NCBI GenBank assembly: GCA_050257395.1
Contig: JBLMWU010000357.1
Span: 1 to 28,551 of the forward strand
From: JAIRTY01 sp050257395
Lineage (GTDB): Bacteria > Actinomycetota > Actinomycetes > Streptosporangiales > Streptosporangiaceae
DNA: 28,551 nt
Direction: 5' to 3'
Made by a program: the position numbers and the translations under genes. Below the pieces are notes generated by a model. It made no database searches and had not been told where the DNA came from. It was given only the letters and a program-made list of their open reading frames with translations. This document shows, piece by piece, positions 7,579 to 15,170 of the stretch. Position 1 is the stretch's first letter, and each line of letters begins with the position of its first letter.

Positions 7579-7803
7579 GTGCAGGCCACCGTCCGCGGCT
7601 ACGACCCCGGCACCCGGTCCGGCAGCGTGTTCACCGACGACGGGACCGTGCTGGGTTTCGGCGCCGCCGCGCTGGCCGGATCCGGGCTCCGGCTGCTGCG
7701 GCCCGGCCAGCGGGTCCGCATCCGCCGCGACGCCGGCGGCGGCATCGCCGCCCTCACCCTGGTCACGTTCCCGCTGCCGCCGGAGCAGCGGCCGGGCCCC
7801 TGA
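7579..7803 (+). CDS. Small cold-shock/OB-fold-like protein
   Basis: The 74-residue product has a pattern like an OB fold of the cold-shock type: ATVRGYDPGTRSGSVFTDDG, then a LGFGAAALAGSGLRLLRPGQRVRIRR stretch spanning the later strands, and a final strand ALTLVTFPLP. Canonical CspA aromatic RNA-binding motifs (KGFGFI, VFVHF) are absent or strongly altered, so RNA binding is uncertain. The GTG start lies only 4 bp after the ddl stop and has no separate strong ribosome site, so translation probably depends on ddl. A perfect hairpin follows the stop by 7 bp. Small proteins of this kind are often annotated as cold-shock-domain proteins in actinobacteria; that label is inferred from pattern only. 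Confidence 0.72.
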   Translation: MQATVRGYDPGTRSGSVFTDDGTVLGFGAAALAGSGLRLLRPGQRVRIRRDAGGGIAALTLVTFPLPPEQRPGP

Positions 7804-7810
7804 ACGTGCT

Positions 7811-7845
7811 CAGGGGCGGCACCGGGTGTCCCGCTGCCGCCCCTG
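7811..7845. terminator. Bidirectional hairpin terminator between the ddl operon and hup
   Basis: CAGGGGCGGCA (7811-7821) and TGCCGCCCCTG (7835-7845) form a perfect 11-bp stem around a 13-base loop. It sits 7 bp after the stop of the plus-strand operon and 20 bp beyond the stop of minus-strand hup, so it can serve both. There is no T-tract, as is common in GC-rich actinobacteria. Confidence 0.75.
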
Positions 7846-7865
7846 GCCTCAGGACGCTGCCCGGG

Positions 7866-8162
7866 CTAGCGCTTGGCGCCGGCCTTCTTGTCGCCGCTGA
7901 CCATCGCCTTGAAATCGGCACCGGCCCGGAACTTGGGCACCGACGTCCTGGGCACCCGGATGGTGGCGCCGGTGGCGGGGTTGCGGGCCGTGCGGGCGGG
8001 GCGGATCGTCTTCTCGAAGACGCCGAACCCGGTGATGGAGACCTTGTCCCCCTTGGCCACGGTGGACTGGATCGTGTCCAGCACCGCGTTCACGGCCTCG
8101 GTGGCGGTCTTCTTGTCCCCCATCCTGCTCGAGATCGCGTCGATCAGGTCACGCTTGTTCAT
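7866..8162 (-). CDS. hup: HU-family nucleoid DNA-binding protein
   Basis: HU is an abundant dimeric protein that bends and compacts DNA. The 98-residue sequence starts MNKRDLIDAISSRMG, contains the family hallmark GDKVSITGFGVFEKTIRPAR at about 38-57 and the DNA-clasping arm around GRN-like ARNPATGATIRVPRTSVPKF with the tip proline. It ends in a short Lys/Ala/Gly tail and lacks the long Lys/Ala-rich C-terminal extension of the mycobacterial HupB or Streptomyces HupS type, so it matches the short HupA-like form. The ATG has AGGAG eight bases upstream. An open frame extends further 5' but carries no homology. A possible promoter lies at 8237-8265. Confidence 0.93.
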   Translation of the reverse strand: MNKRDLIDAISSRMGDKKTATEAVNAVLDTIQSTVAKGDKVSITGFGVFEKTIRPARTARNPATGATIRVPRTSVPKFRAGADFKAMVSGDKKAGAKR

Positions 8163-8236
8163 GGAATCACTCCTGCGGTTCCCCCGGTGGGAGGTCGCGC
8201 GGACTGCTAGCCGGATCGCGACCTCTGACCTGCCTG

Positions 8237-8265
8237 AAATTAAGGGATCGAGCGCTTCCGCACAA
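8237..8265 (-). promoter_or_regulatory. Candidate housekeeping promoter for hup
   Basis: On the minus strand TTGTGC (8265-8260) and TAATTT (8242-8237) are separated by exactly 17 bases. The first three positions of the -35 and the TAnnnT shape of the -10 fit the vegetative actinobacterial pattern. It lies in an unusually AT-rich patch and would give a leader of roughly 70 bases before hup. Only half the consensus positions match, so this is tentative. Confidence 0.38.
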
Positions 8266-8308
8266 TAACCTTGGCGTAAAAACACGGCGTGTCGTCCCCG
8301 GAAACATT

Positions 8309-8348
8309 AAAAAGCGTGCCGGGCACCGGTTTCCGGTGCCCGGCACGC
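8309..8348 (-). terminator. Intrinsic terminator downstream of leuD
   Basis: GCGTGCCGGGCACCGG (8314-8329) and its complement (8333-8348) form a perfect 16-bp stem with a three-base loop. Read on the minus strand it lies 15 bp after the leuD stop and is followed by CTTTTTAATG, giving a true U-tract. It is the clearest rho-independent terminator in the window and separates leuCD from hup, which runs in the same direction. Confidence 0.9.
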
Positions 8349-8363
8349 ACCGAGCCGGGGTAT

Positions 8364-8969
8364 TTATACCGCTGTCGGGAGCCAGGCCGGGCGGGTGCTC
8401 TCATACCGCGCGATATCGTCCGAATGGCGCAGTGTGAGTGAAATGTCGTCCAGGCCCTCCATGAGGCGCCAGCGGGTGTAGTCGTCGATGTCGAACGCGG
8501 CGCCCACCCGGGCCGGCTCGCCCGGGCGCCCGGCCGAGACCTGCCGCTTGTCCAGGTCAACGGTGACGACGACCTCGGGGTCGGCTTCGACTAGGTCCAT
8601 CAGGGCGCTCACGTCCGAGTCCGCCATCCGGACCGGGAGCAGGCCGCCCTTCGTCGCGTTCGAGCGGAAGATATCGCCGAACCGGGATGAGATGACCGCC
8701 CGGAATCCGTAATCCATCAGTGCCCATACCGCATGTTCACGGGAAGAGCCGATTCCGAAATCCGGGCCGGCGATGAGGATGCTCGCGCCCTGCGCCGCGG
8801 GCTGGTTGAGAATGAAATCCGGATTCGACCGCCAGGCCGAGAAAAGCCCGTCGGCGAAACCGGTCCTGGTGACCCGCTTGAGGTATTCGGCGGGGATGAT
8901 CTGGTCGGTGTCCACGTTGCTGTGCCGCAGCGCCACGGCGCGGCCGGCGTGGGTGGTGAAGGGTTCCAT
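8364..8969 (-). CDS. leuD: 3-isopropylmalate dehydratase small subunit
   Basis: LeuD is the swivel-domain subunit of isopropylmalate isomerase, which converts 2-isopropylmalate to 3-isopropylmalate in leucine synthesis. The 201-residue protein has the family sequence: LRHSNVDTDQIIPAEYLKR near the N-terminus, ILIAGPDFGIGSSREHAVWAL with the substrate-loop GSSREH near 73-78, FRAVISSRFGDIFRSNATKGGLLP, and a C-terminal WRLMEGLDDISLTL. The ATG is preceded by GAGAGGAAAG. It follows leuC after a 42-bp gap and ends at a strong intrinsic terminator, so leuCD is a two-gene operon. Confidence 0.96.
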   Translation of the reverse strand: MEPFTTHAGRAVALRHSNVDTDQIIPAEYLKRVTRTGFADGLFSAWRSNPDFILNQPAAQGASILIAGPDFGIGSSREHAVWALMDYGFRAVISSRFGDIFRSNATKGGLLPVRMADSDVSALMDLVEADPEVVVTVDLDKRQVSAGRPGEPARVGAAFDIDDYTRWRLMEGLDDISLTLRHSDDIARYESTRPAWLPTAV

Positions 8970-9011
8970 GCGCTGCTTTCCTCTCAGTTCCGCTCAGTTG
9001 CCGCGGATCGG

Positions 9012-10439
<1,428 letters not shown>

Positions 10440-10513
10440 CACGTTCCCCTCTCAAGGCGTCACGTCTGTCAATCAGCGCGTCCATGCCGGTCACGGCCAG
10501 GGCGGTGGACTTG

Positions 10514-10532
10514 CGTCTCAGATAATGAGACG
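10514..10532. promoter_or_regulatory. Palindromic operator overlapping a -10 element between leuC and ndgR
   Basis: CGTCTCA and TGAGACG form perfect 7-bp arms around GATAA. The centre reads GATAAT (10521-10526) on the plus strand, five of six bases of a consensus -10, only 20 bases before the ndgR ATG. A protein bound to the palindrome would therefore block ndgR directly and could also affect leuC. The link to NdgR itself is inferred from position and from known NdgR/LtbR control of leuCD. Confidence 0.65.
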
Positions 10533-10546
10533 GCAGTATTCGTTCT

Positions 10547-11263
10547 ATGGACAACTCTAGCGGAGTCGGCGTGCTGGACAAGACAGTGGCCGTGCTGACC
10601 ACCCTCGAGTCCGGGCCGGCCTCGCTTGCGCAGCTCACGGCGGCCACCGGCCTGGCCCGGCCCACGGTGCACCGGATCGCGGTGGCGCTGGAGCGGCACC
10701 GGCTGCTCAGCCGGGACACCCAGGGCCGGTTCGTGCTCGGGCCGCGCATTACCGAGCTTGCCACGGCCGCGGGCGAGGACCGGCTGCTCGCCATCGCCCA
10801 GCCGGTGCTCATCCAGCTGCGGGACCAGACCGGCGAGAGCGCCCAGCTCTACCGGCGGCAGGGGGACAGCCGGATCTGCGTGGCCGCCGCCGAGCGCGCC
10901 ACCGGCCTGCGCGACACCGTCCCGGTCGGCTCGGCCCTGCCGATGTCGGCCGGCTCGGCCGCCCAGGTGCTGCTGGCCTGGGAGGAGCCCGAGCGGATGC
11001 ACCGCGGCCTGCGCGGCGCCCGGTTCAGCGCCAGCACCCTGGCGCAGGTCCGGCGGCGCGGCTGGGCGGCCAGCGTGGCGGAACGGGAGGCCGGGGTGGC
11101 CTCGGTGTCCTCCCCCGTCCGCGACCGCAGCGGCAAGATCGTGGCGGCCGTCTCGGTATCCGGGCCGATCGAGCGGCTCACCCGGTCACCGGGCCGGCTG
11201 CACGCGCCCGCCGTGGTCGCCGCCGGGGAGAAGATCACCGCGGCGCTGCGCCGGCTCACCTGA
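10547..11263 (+). CDS. ndgR: IclR-family regulator of leucine biosynthesis (NdgR/LtbR type)
   Basis: The 238-residue protein has an N-terminal winged helix-turn-helix (SLAQLTAATGLARPTVHRIA at about 26-45, then LLSRDTQGRFVLGPRITELA) and a C-terminal IclR effector domain with GESAQLYRRQGDSRICVAAA, LRDTVPVGSALPMSAGSAAQ and VASVSSPVRDRSGKIVAAVS. The N-terminus MDNSSGVGVLDK and many downstream stretches closely resemble Streptomyces NdgR as I recall it. NdgR/LtbR proteins control leuCD and other amino acid genes, fitting the divergent leuC. There is no convincing Shine-Dalgarno before the ATG, and the likely -10 implies a leader of about 14 bases; a GTG eight codons in has GGAG upstream but would remove conserved residues. 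Confidence 0.92.
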   Translation: MDNSSGVGVLDKTVAVLTTLESGPASLAQLTAATGLARPTVHRIAVALERHRLLSRDTQGRFVLGPRITELATAAGEDRLLAIAQPVLIQLRDQTGESAQLYRRQGDSRICVAAAERATGLRDTVPVGSALPMSAGSAAQVLLAWEEPERMHRGLRGARFSASTLAQVRRRGWAASVAEREAGVASVSSPVRDRSGKIVAAVSVSGPIERLTRSPGRLHAPAVVAAGEKITAALRRLT

Positions 11264-11318
11264 CCCGCAACCGGCGGTCCTTGCCTGGAGTACATACTGA
11301 TGCTGTGCCATCATGACC

Positions 11319-11344
11319 GGACGTCTCCCGCACATGGGACGTCT
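11319..11344. promoter_or_regulatory. Direct repeat GGACGTCT x2 upstream of pntAA
   Basis: GGACGTCT occurs at 11319-11326 and again at 11337-11344, 18 bases apart start to start. Each copy holds the 6-bp palindrome GACGTC, so the pair could bind two protein dimers nearly two helical turns apart. It lies 72-97 bp before the pntAA ATG in an otherwise featureless 152-bp gap after ndgR. No regulator can be named. Confidence 0.3.
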
Positions 11345-11415
11345 GACCCTGCCTAGCCCGCCCGCTGACAACGAGGCTCGTACCGGCCACGCCCCGGGAG
11401 ACAGAGGATGCGCCC

Positions 11416-12576
11416 ATGAAAGTAGCCGTCGTCAAGGAGACCGCACCCGGCGAGCACCGGGTCGCGCTGGTCCCGGAGGCGGTCGGCCGGCTCAAGGGAG
11501 CCGGCATCGAGATCCTGGTCGAGTCCGGCGCCGGTGACGGCGCCTGGTTCGCCGACAGCGCCTACGCCGGCGCCGGCGCGACGATCGCGACCCGCGACGA
11601 ACTGCTTGCGAACGCCGACCTCATCGTCACGGTGACCCGCCCCAGCGAGCAGGTCGCCGCCGGGCTCAGGTCAGGCCAGGCCGTGCTCGGGATGCTGAAC
11701 CCGCTCGCCGACCCGCAGTACACCGCCGGGCTGGCCGCCCGCGGGATCACCGTCATCAGCCTGGACGGCCTGCCGCGGACGCTGCCCAAGGCCCAGGGCA
11801 TGGACGCCCTGACCTCCCAGGCGAACGTGGCCGGGTACAAGGCGGCGCTGGTCGCCGCCGCCGCGTTCGGCCGGTTCTTCCCGCTGCTCATCACCGCCGC
11901 CGGCACCGCGCGGCCCGCCAAGGTGCTGATCCTCGGCACCGGCGTGGCCGGCCTGCAGGCCATCGGCACCGCCCGCCGGCTGGGCGCGGTGGTGTCCGCC
12001 TACGACGTGCGGCCGCAGACCAAGACCGAGGTCGAGTCGCTCGGCGCCACGTTCATCGAGCTGACCTCGGTCGGCTCGGCCGCTGGCGAGGGCGGCTACG
12101 CCCGGGCGCTCACCGAGGACGAGCAGCAGGCACAGCAGGCCGAGCTGACCGGGCACATCGCCCGGCACGACGTGGTGATCACCACCGCGCAAGTGCCCGG
12201 CCGCAAGCCGCCGGTGCTGCTGACCGCCGACGCGGTCAAGGCCATGACGGCCGGGTCCGTGGTGGTGGACATGGCCGCCGGGCCGCTCGGCGGCAACGTC
12301 GCCGGGTCCGTGCCGGACGAGACGGTCGTGACCGAGAACGGCGTGACCGTGATCGGCGCCGGCAACCTGGCCGCCACGGTGCCCACCGCCGCCTCGAGCG
12401 CGTTCGCCCGCAACGTCGGCTCGCTGCTGCAGCACCTGGTCTCCGACGGCGCCCTCGCCATCGACCCCAGCGACGACATCCAGGCGGGCGTGGTCATCGC
12501 CCACGGCGGCACGGTCATCCACCCGGCCACCGCCGCGCTGCTCGCCGACAAGCCCGCCGGAGGTGCGGCCCAGTGA
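11416..12576 (+). CDS. pntAA: Proton-translocating NAD(P)+ transhydrogenase, NAD(H)-binding subunit
   Basis: This is the soluble domain I of the energy-linked transhydrogenase, which uses the proton gradient to drive hydride transfer from NADH to NADP+. The 386-residue product begins MKVAVVKETAPGEHRVALVPE, the hallmark of the alanine dehydrogenase/PNT family. It has LPRTLPKAQGMDALTSQANV, a Rossmann loop LGTGVAGLQAIGTARRLGA, SAYDVRPQTKTEVESLGA and ITTAQVPGRKPPVLLT. The presence of AQVPG and of separate membrane-subunit genes downstream distinguishes it from alanine dehydrogenase. No transmembrane segment is present, so alpha is split as in many actinobacteria. Its stop overlaps the next start as GTGA. 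Confidence 0.95.
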   Translation: MKVAVVKETAPGEHRVALVPEAVGRLKGAGIEILVESGAGDGAWFADSAYAGAGATIATRDELLANADLIVTVTRPSEQVAAGLRSGQAVLGMLNPLADPQYTAGLAARGITVISLDGLPRTLPKAQGMDALTSQANVAGYKAALVAAAAFGRFFPLLITAAGTARPAKVLILGTGVAGLQAIGTARRLGAVVSAYDVRPQTKTEVESLGATFIELTSVGSAAGEGGYARALTEDEQQAQQAELTGHIARHDVVITTAQVPGRKPPVLLTADAVKAMTAGSVVVDMAAGPLGGNVAGSVPDETVVTENGVTVIGAGNLAATVPTAASSAFARNVGSLLQHLVSDGALAIDPSDDIQAGVVIAHGGTVIHPATAALLADKPAGGAAQ

Positions 12577-12908
12577 CCACAGCACTGCTCACCGACGTCA
12601 CGATCTTCGTGCTGGCCGTGCTGGTCGGCTTCGAGGTCATCAGCAAGGTCCCCGCGACCCTGCACACCCCGCTGATGTCGGCCGCCAACTCGATCCACGG
12701 CATCATCCTCGTCGGCGCGATGCTCATCGCCGCCTCGGCGAACAACGTGCTCGGCTACATCCTGGCCTTCGTCGCCGCCGCGTTCGCCGCCGCGAACGTG
12801 GTCGGCGGATACGTCGTCACCGGCCGGATGCTCAAGATGTTCCGGCGCCGGGCGGTGCCCGCCGCACCCGAGGCCCAGGCCAGCCCGAACGGCAAGGTGA
12901 CGGCATGA
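12573..12908 (+). CDS. pntAB: NAD(P)+ transhydrogenase, small membrane subunit
   Basis: This 111-residue protein provides the alpha-side part of the membrane proton channel (domain II). It has three to four hydrophobic helices: TIFVLAVLVGFEVISKVP, the conserved HTPLMSAANSIHGIILVGAM, and LGYILAFVAAAFAAANVVGG. It ends in a basic cytoplasmic tail (MLKMFRRR) and a low-complexity Pro/Ala segment. The HTPLMS-N-I-GII signature is diagnostic for PntAB. The start is a GTG sharing four bases with the pntAA stop, and its own stop overlaps the pntB ATG, so the three subunits are translationally coupled. Confidence 0.95.
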   Translation: MTTALLTDVTIFVLAVLVGFEVISKVPATLHTPLMSAANSIHGIILVGAMLIAASANNVLGYILAFVAAAFAAANVVGGYVVTGRMLKMFRRRAVPAAPEAQASPNGKVTA

Positions 12909-14314
12909 ACACGTTCGACTGGATCATCCAGCTCATCTATGTGGCGGCGGCCGTGTGCTTCGTGCTCGGCCTGCACCTGATGAACACGCCGGCCACCGCC
13001 CGGCGGGGCAACCAGGTCTCCACCGGCGGCATGGTCGCCGCGGTGGTGGCCACCTTCGCCCTGATCATCCACCTCGGCGTGATCAGCGTGACCGGCTGGG
13101 TCGTCATGCTCGCCGGGGCGCTGATCGGCGGCGGGGCCGGGCTGTACGCGGCCCGCGCCGTGCAGATGACCGCGATGCCGCAGCTGGTCAGCATGTTCAA
13201 CGCGGTCGGCGGCGGCGCGGCGGCCCTGGTCGCCATCCACGACTACATCAACCTGGCAGGCGCCACCGCCGGCGTGCCCGAGTCCACCACCGTGACCACC
13301 CTGCTGGACGTGATCATCGGCGCGGTGACCTTCTCCGGCTCCATCATCGCGGCCGGGAAGCTGCAGGGCGTCATCAACGGGGCGCCGATCACCTTCCCGG
13401 GCTCCCGGCTGGTGAACATCGCCATGGCGGTGGTCGCGGTCGGCGGGTCCATCTACCTGATCGTCACGCCCAGCGTCCTGATGCTGATGGTCGTCATCGT
13501 GGCGGCGCTGGTGTTCGGCATCACCATGGTGCTGCCGATCGGCGGCGCGGACATGCCGGTGGTGATCTCGCTGCTGAACGCGTTCACCGGCACCGCGGTC
13601 GCCATGGCCGGGTTCGTCATCGGCAACTGGGCGCTGATCATCGCCGGCGCCCTGGTGGGTGCCTCGGGTGGCATCCTCACCAAGCTGATGGCCGACGCCA
13701 TGAACCGGTCGCTGCGCAACATCATGATCGGCGGCTTCGGCACCGGCGACGCCCAGGCGGCGGTGGAAGGCCCGACCGGGGACGTGCGCTCCATCGCGGC
13801 GGACGACGCGGCGATCCAGCTCGCCTACGCGCAGAAGGTCATCGTCGTGCCGGGTTACGGCCTCGCCGCCGCCCAGGCCCAGCACCAGGTGGCCGAGCTC
13901 GCCAAGCTGCTGGAGGAGCGCGGGGTGGAGGTCAGCTACGCCATCCACCCGGTGGCCGGCCGGATGCCCGGGCACATGAACGTGCTGCTGGCCGAAGCCA
14001 ACGTGCCCTACCCGCAGCTCAAGGAGATGGACGAGATCAACCCGGAGTTCCCGCGGGCGGACGTGGCGCTGGTGATCGGCGCCAACGACGTCACCAACCC
14101 GGCCGCGCGCCGCCCCGGGACGGCCATCTCCGGCATGCCCATCCTCGACGTGGACCAGGCCAAGAGCATCATCGTGATCAAGCGGTCGATGGGCCACGGC
14201 TACGCGGGCATCGACAACGAGCTGTACATCAACCCGAAGACCAGCATGTTCTTCGCGGACGCCAAGTCCGCCCTGACGGATCTGACGGCCGCCGTCAAGA
14301 CGCTCGTCGCCTGA
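12905..14314 (+). CDS. pntB: NAD(P)+ transhydrogenase, beta subunit
   Basis: PntB supplies most of the proton channel and the NADP(H)-binding domain III. The N-terminal ~275 residues of the 469-residue protein are a series of membrane helices with conserved VSMFNAVGGGAAALVAIHDY, VTFSGSIIAAGKLQG and ISLLNAFTGTAVAMAGFVIG. The C-terminal ~180 residues form domain III, with VPGYGLAAAQAQHQVAELAK, HPVAGRMPGHMNVLLAEA, VIGANDVTNPAA and KRSMGHGYAGIDNELY for NADP binding. It starts as ATGA on the pntAB stop. A strong hairpin 16 bp after the stop closes the operon, which would supply NADPH for biosynthesis. Confidence 0.96.
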   Translation: MNTFDWIIQLIYVAAAVCFVLGLHLMNTPATARRGNQVSTGGMVAAVVATFALIIHLGVISVTGWVVMLAGALIGGGAGLYAARAVQMTAMPQLVSMFNAVGGGAAALVAIHDYINLAGATAGVPESTTVTTLLDVIIGAVTFSGSIIAAGKLQGVINGAPITFPGSRLVNIAMAVVAVGGSIYLIVTPSVLMLMVVIVAALVFGITMVLPIGGADMPVVISLLNAFTGTAVAMAGFVIGNWALIIAGALVGASGGILTKLMADAMNRSLRNIMIGGFGTGDAQAAVEGPTGDVRSIAADDAAIQLAYAQKVIVVPGYGLAAAQAQHQVAELAKLLEERGVEVSYAIHPVAGRMPGHMNVLLAEANVPYPQLKEMDEINPEFPRADVALVIGANDVTNPAARRPGTAISGMPILDVDQAKSIIVIKRSMGHGYAGIDNELYINPKTSMFFADAKSALTDLTAAVKTLVA

Positions 14315-14330
14315 CGGCACGGACGGCTCC

Positions 14331-14367
14331 GCCGCCCGGGCGCTGGCCACGGCCACGCCCGGGCGGC
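14331..14367 (+). terminator. Hairpin terminator after pntB
   Basis: GCCGCCCGGGCG (14331-14342) and CGCCCGGGCGGC (14356-14367) form a perfect 12-bp stem with a 13-base loop, starting 16 bp after the pntB stop. No T-tract follows. The right arm ends 17 bp before the ATG of the next gene, so read-through into it is possible. Confidence 0.7.
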
Positions 14368-14384
14368 GCCCGCCGGGAGGGCGG

Positions 14385-14927
14385 ATGGGCAAGCGCGCCG
14401 AGCGCGACAAGGCCCGCGTCAAGCAGCAGGTCGGCCCCTGGCTCTACCGCTTCATGGTGCCAGGTGAGCGCATCGTCACCGGCGTGCGCGCCGTGGCCGG
14501 CCCGCCGCCAGCGGGCCTGCTGGCCGCCGGCCTCGCCTTCTGCCTCGCGGACATGGCGTACGGGATCAACCTGCTGGTCCACGGCATGGGCAGCCCCATC
14601 CCGCCCGGTCTGGTCACTCCGGTCCTGCTGGGCCTGAACTACCTGAACCGGCCGGTGTTCCTCGCGGTCACCGACCGGCAGGTGATCTGCTTCCGGCTGT
14701 CCGCCTACGGCGGGAAACCAGCCCGGTTCCTGTTCGCGGCGCCGCTGCCCGATGTCCGGATCACCCGGTACCGTCGCGGCCGCTGGCGCGCGTCGCTGCA
14801 CTGCCGGGCGCCCGTGGACGGGCGGTCCCGCAATCACCGCCTCAGCGTGCCCCGCGTCTGGCAGCCGGACCTCGACGCGCTGCTGCCCGCGCTGACCGGT
14901 CAGCCCGCCCCGCTCACCGCGCGCTGA
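14385..14927 (+). CDS. Membrane protein of unknown function with PH-like C-terminal half
   Basis: I do not recognise a named family. The 180-residue protein begins with a charged stretch (GKRAERDKARVKQQ), then VPGERIVTGVRAV, two hydrophobic segments (about 46-66, LLAAGLAFCLADMAYGINLL, and about 75-95 around VTPVLLGLNYLNRPVFLAV), and a soluble C-terminal half. The segment FLAVTDRQVICFRLS followed by a basic PLPDVRITRYRRGRW resembles bacterial PH-like domains, where a VTD/T-R motif begins the first strands; this is a weak inference. It ends with a helix (LDALLPAL). The ATG has GGGAGGGCGG directly upstream. It may be read with pntB or be independent. Confidence 0.72.
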   Translation: MGKRAERDKARVKQQVGPWLYRFMVPGERIVTGVRAVAGPPPAGLLAAGLAFCLADMAYGINLLVHGMGSPIPPGLVTPVLLGLNYLNRPVFLAVTDRQVICFRLSAYGGKPARFLFAAPLPDVRITRYRRGRWRASLHCRAPVDGRSRNHRLSVPRVWQPDLDALLPALTGQPAPLTAR

Positions 14928-14935
14928 CCGGGCCT

Positions 14936-14961
14936 GCCTACTCAGGGGGATCTGAGTAGGC
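14936..14961. promoter_or_regulatory. 10-bp perfect inverted repeat upstream of the small membrane gene and ubiA
   Basis: GCCTACTCAG (14936-14945) and CTGAGTAGGC (14952-14961) are perfectly complementary around GGGGAT. The repeat begins 8 bp after the stop of the preceding gene and ends 41 bp before the next ATG. It could be a terminator, but the AT-containing arms (TACTCAG/CTGAGTA) and lack of a T-tract also fit a dimeric operator. Confidence 0.55.
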
Positions 14962-15002
14962 GGGCTCAGGCAGGGGCGCGGCCGCGCGGGCAGGGTGGGG
15001 GC

Positions 15003-15170
15003 ATGGACGCGAATCCCCGCCGCGCCCCCCGGGCGGCGCGGCCGCAGCGCAGCGTGTGGGCGATCGCCGGCATCGCCCTCGCGGTCATCCTGGCCCTGGG
15101 CGGCCTGGCCATCGTGGGCCTGGCCGTGGTCGTCTTCGTGGGCATGAGCCAGTACGGGAGCAACAAGTGA
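15003..15170 (+). CDS. 55-residue single-pass membrane protein coupled to ubiA
   Basis: The product begins with 17 basic, Pro/Arg/Ala-rich residues (MDANPRRAPRAARPQRS), followed by one long hydrophobic helix at about 18-47 (from VWAIAGIALAVILALGGLA onward) and a short polar tail MSQYGSNK. The positive N-terminus suggests an N-in, C-out orientation. The TGA overlaps the GTG start of ubiA as GTGA, a coupling that supports its being a real gene despite its size. GGTGGGGG lies upstream of the ATG. No family is recognised; a role as a partner or stabiliser of the prenyltransferase is only inferred from the overlap. Confidence 0.68.
   Translation: MDANPRRAPRAARPQRSVWAIAGIALAVILALGGLAIVGLAVVVFVGMSQYGSNK

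Noticed and set aside
11264..11415. Search for tRNA genes beside ndgR
   Set aside because: tRNA genes lie near ndgR in some actinobacteria, but no cloverleaf or TPsiC-like box is visible here.
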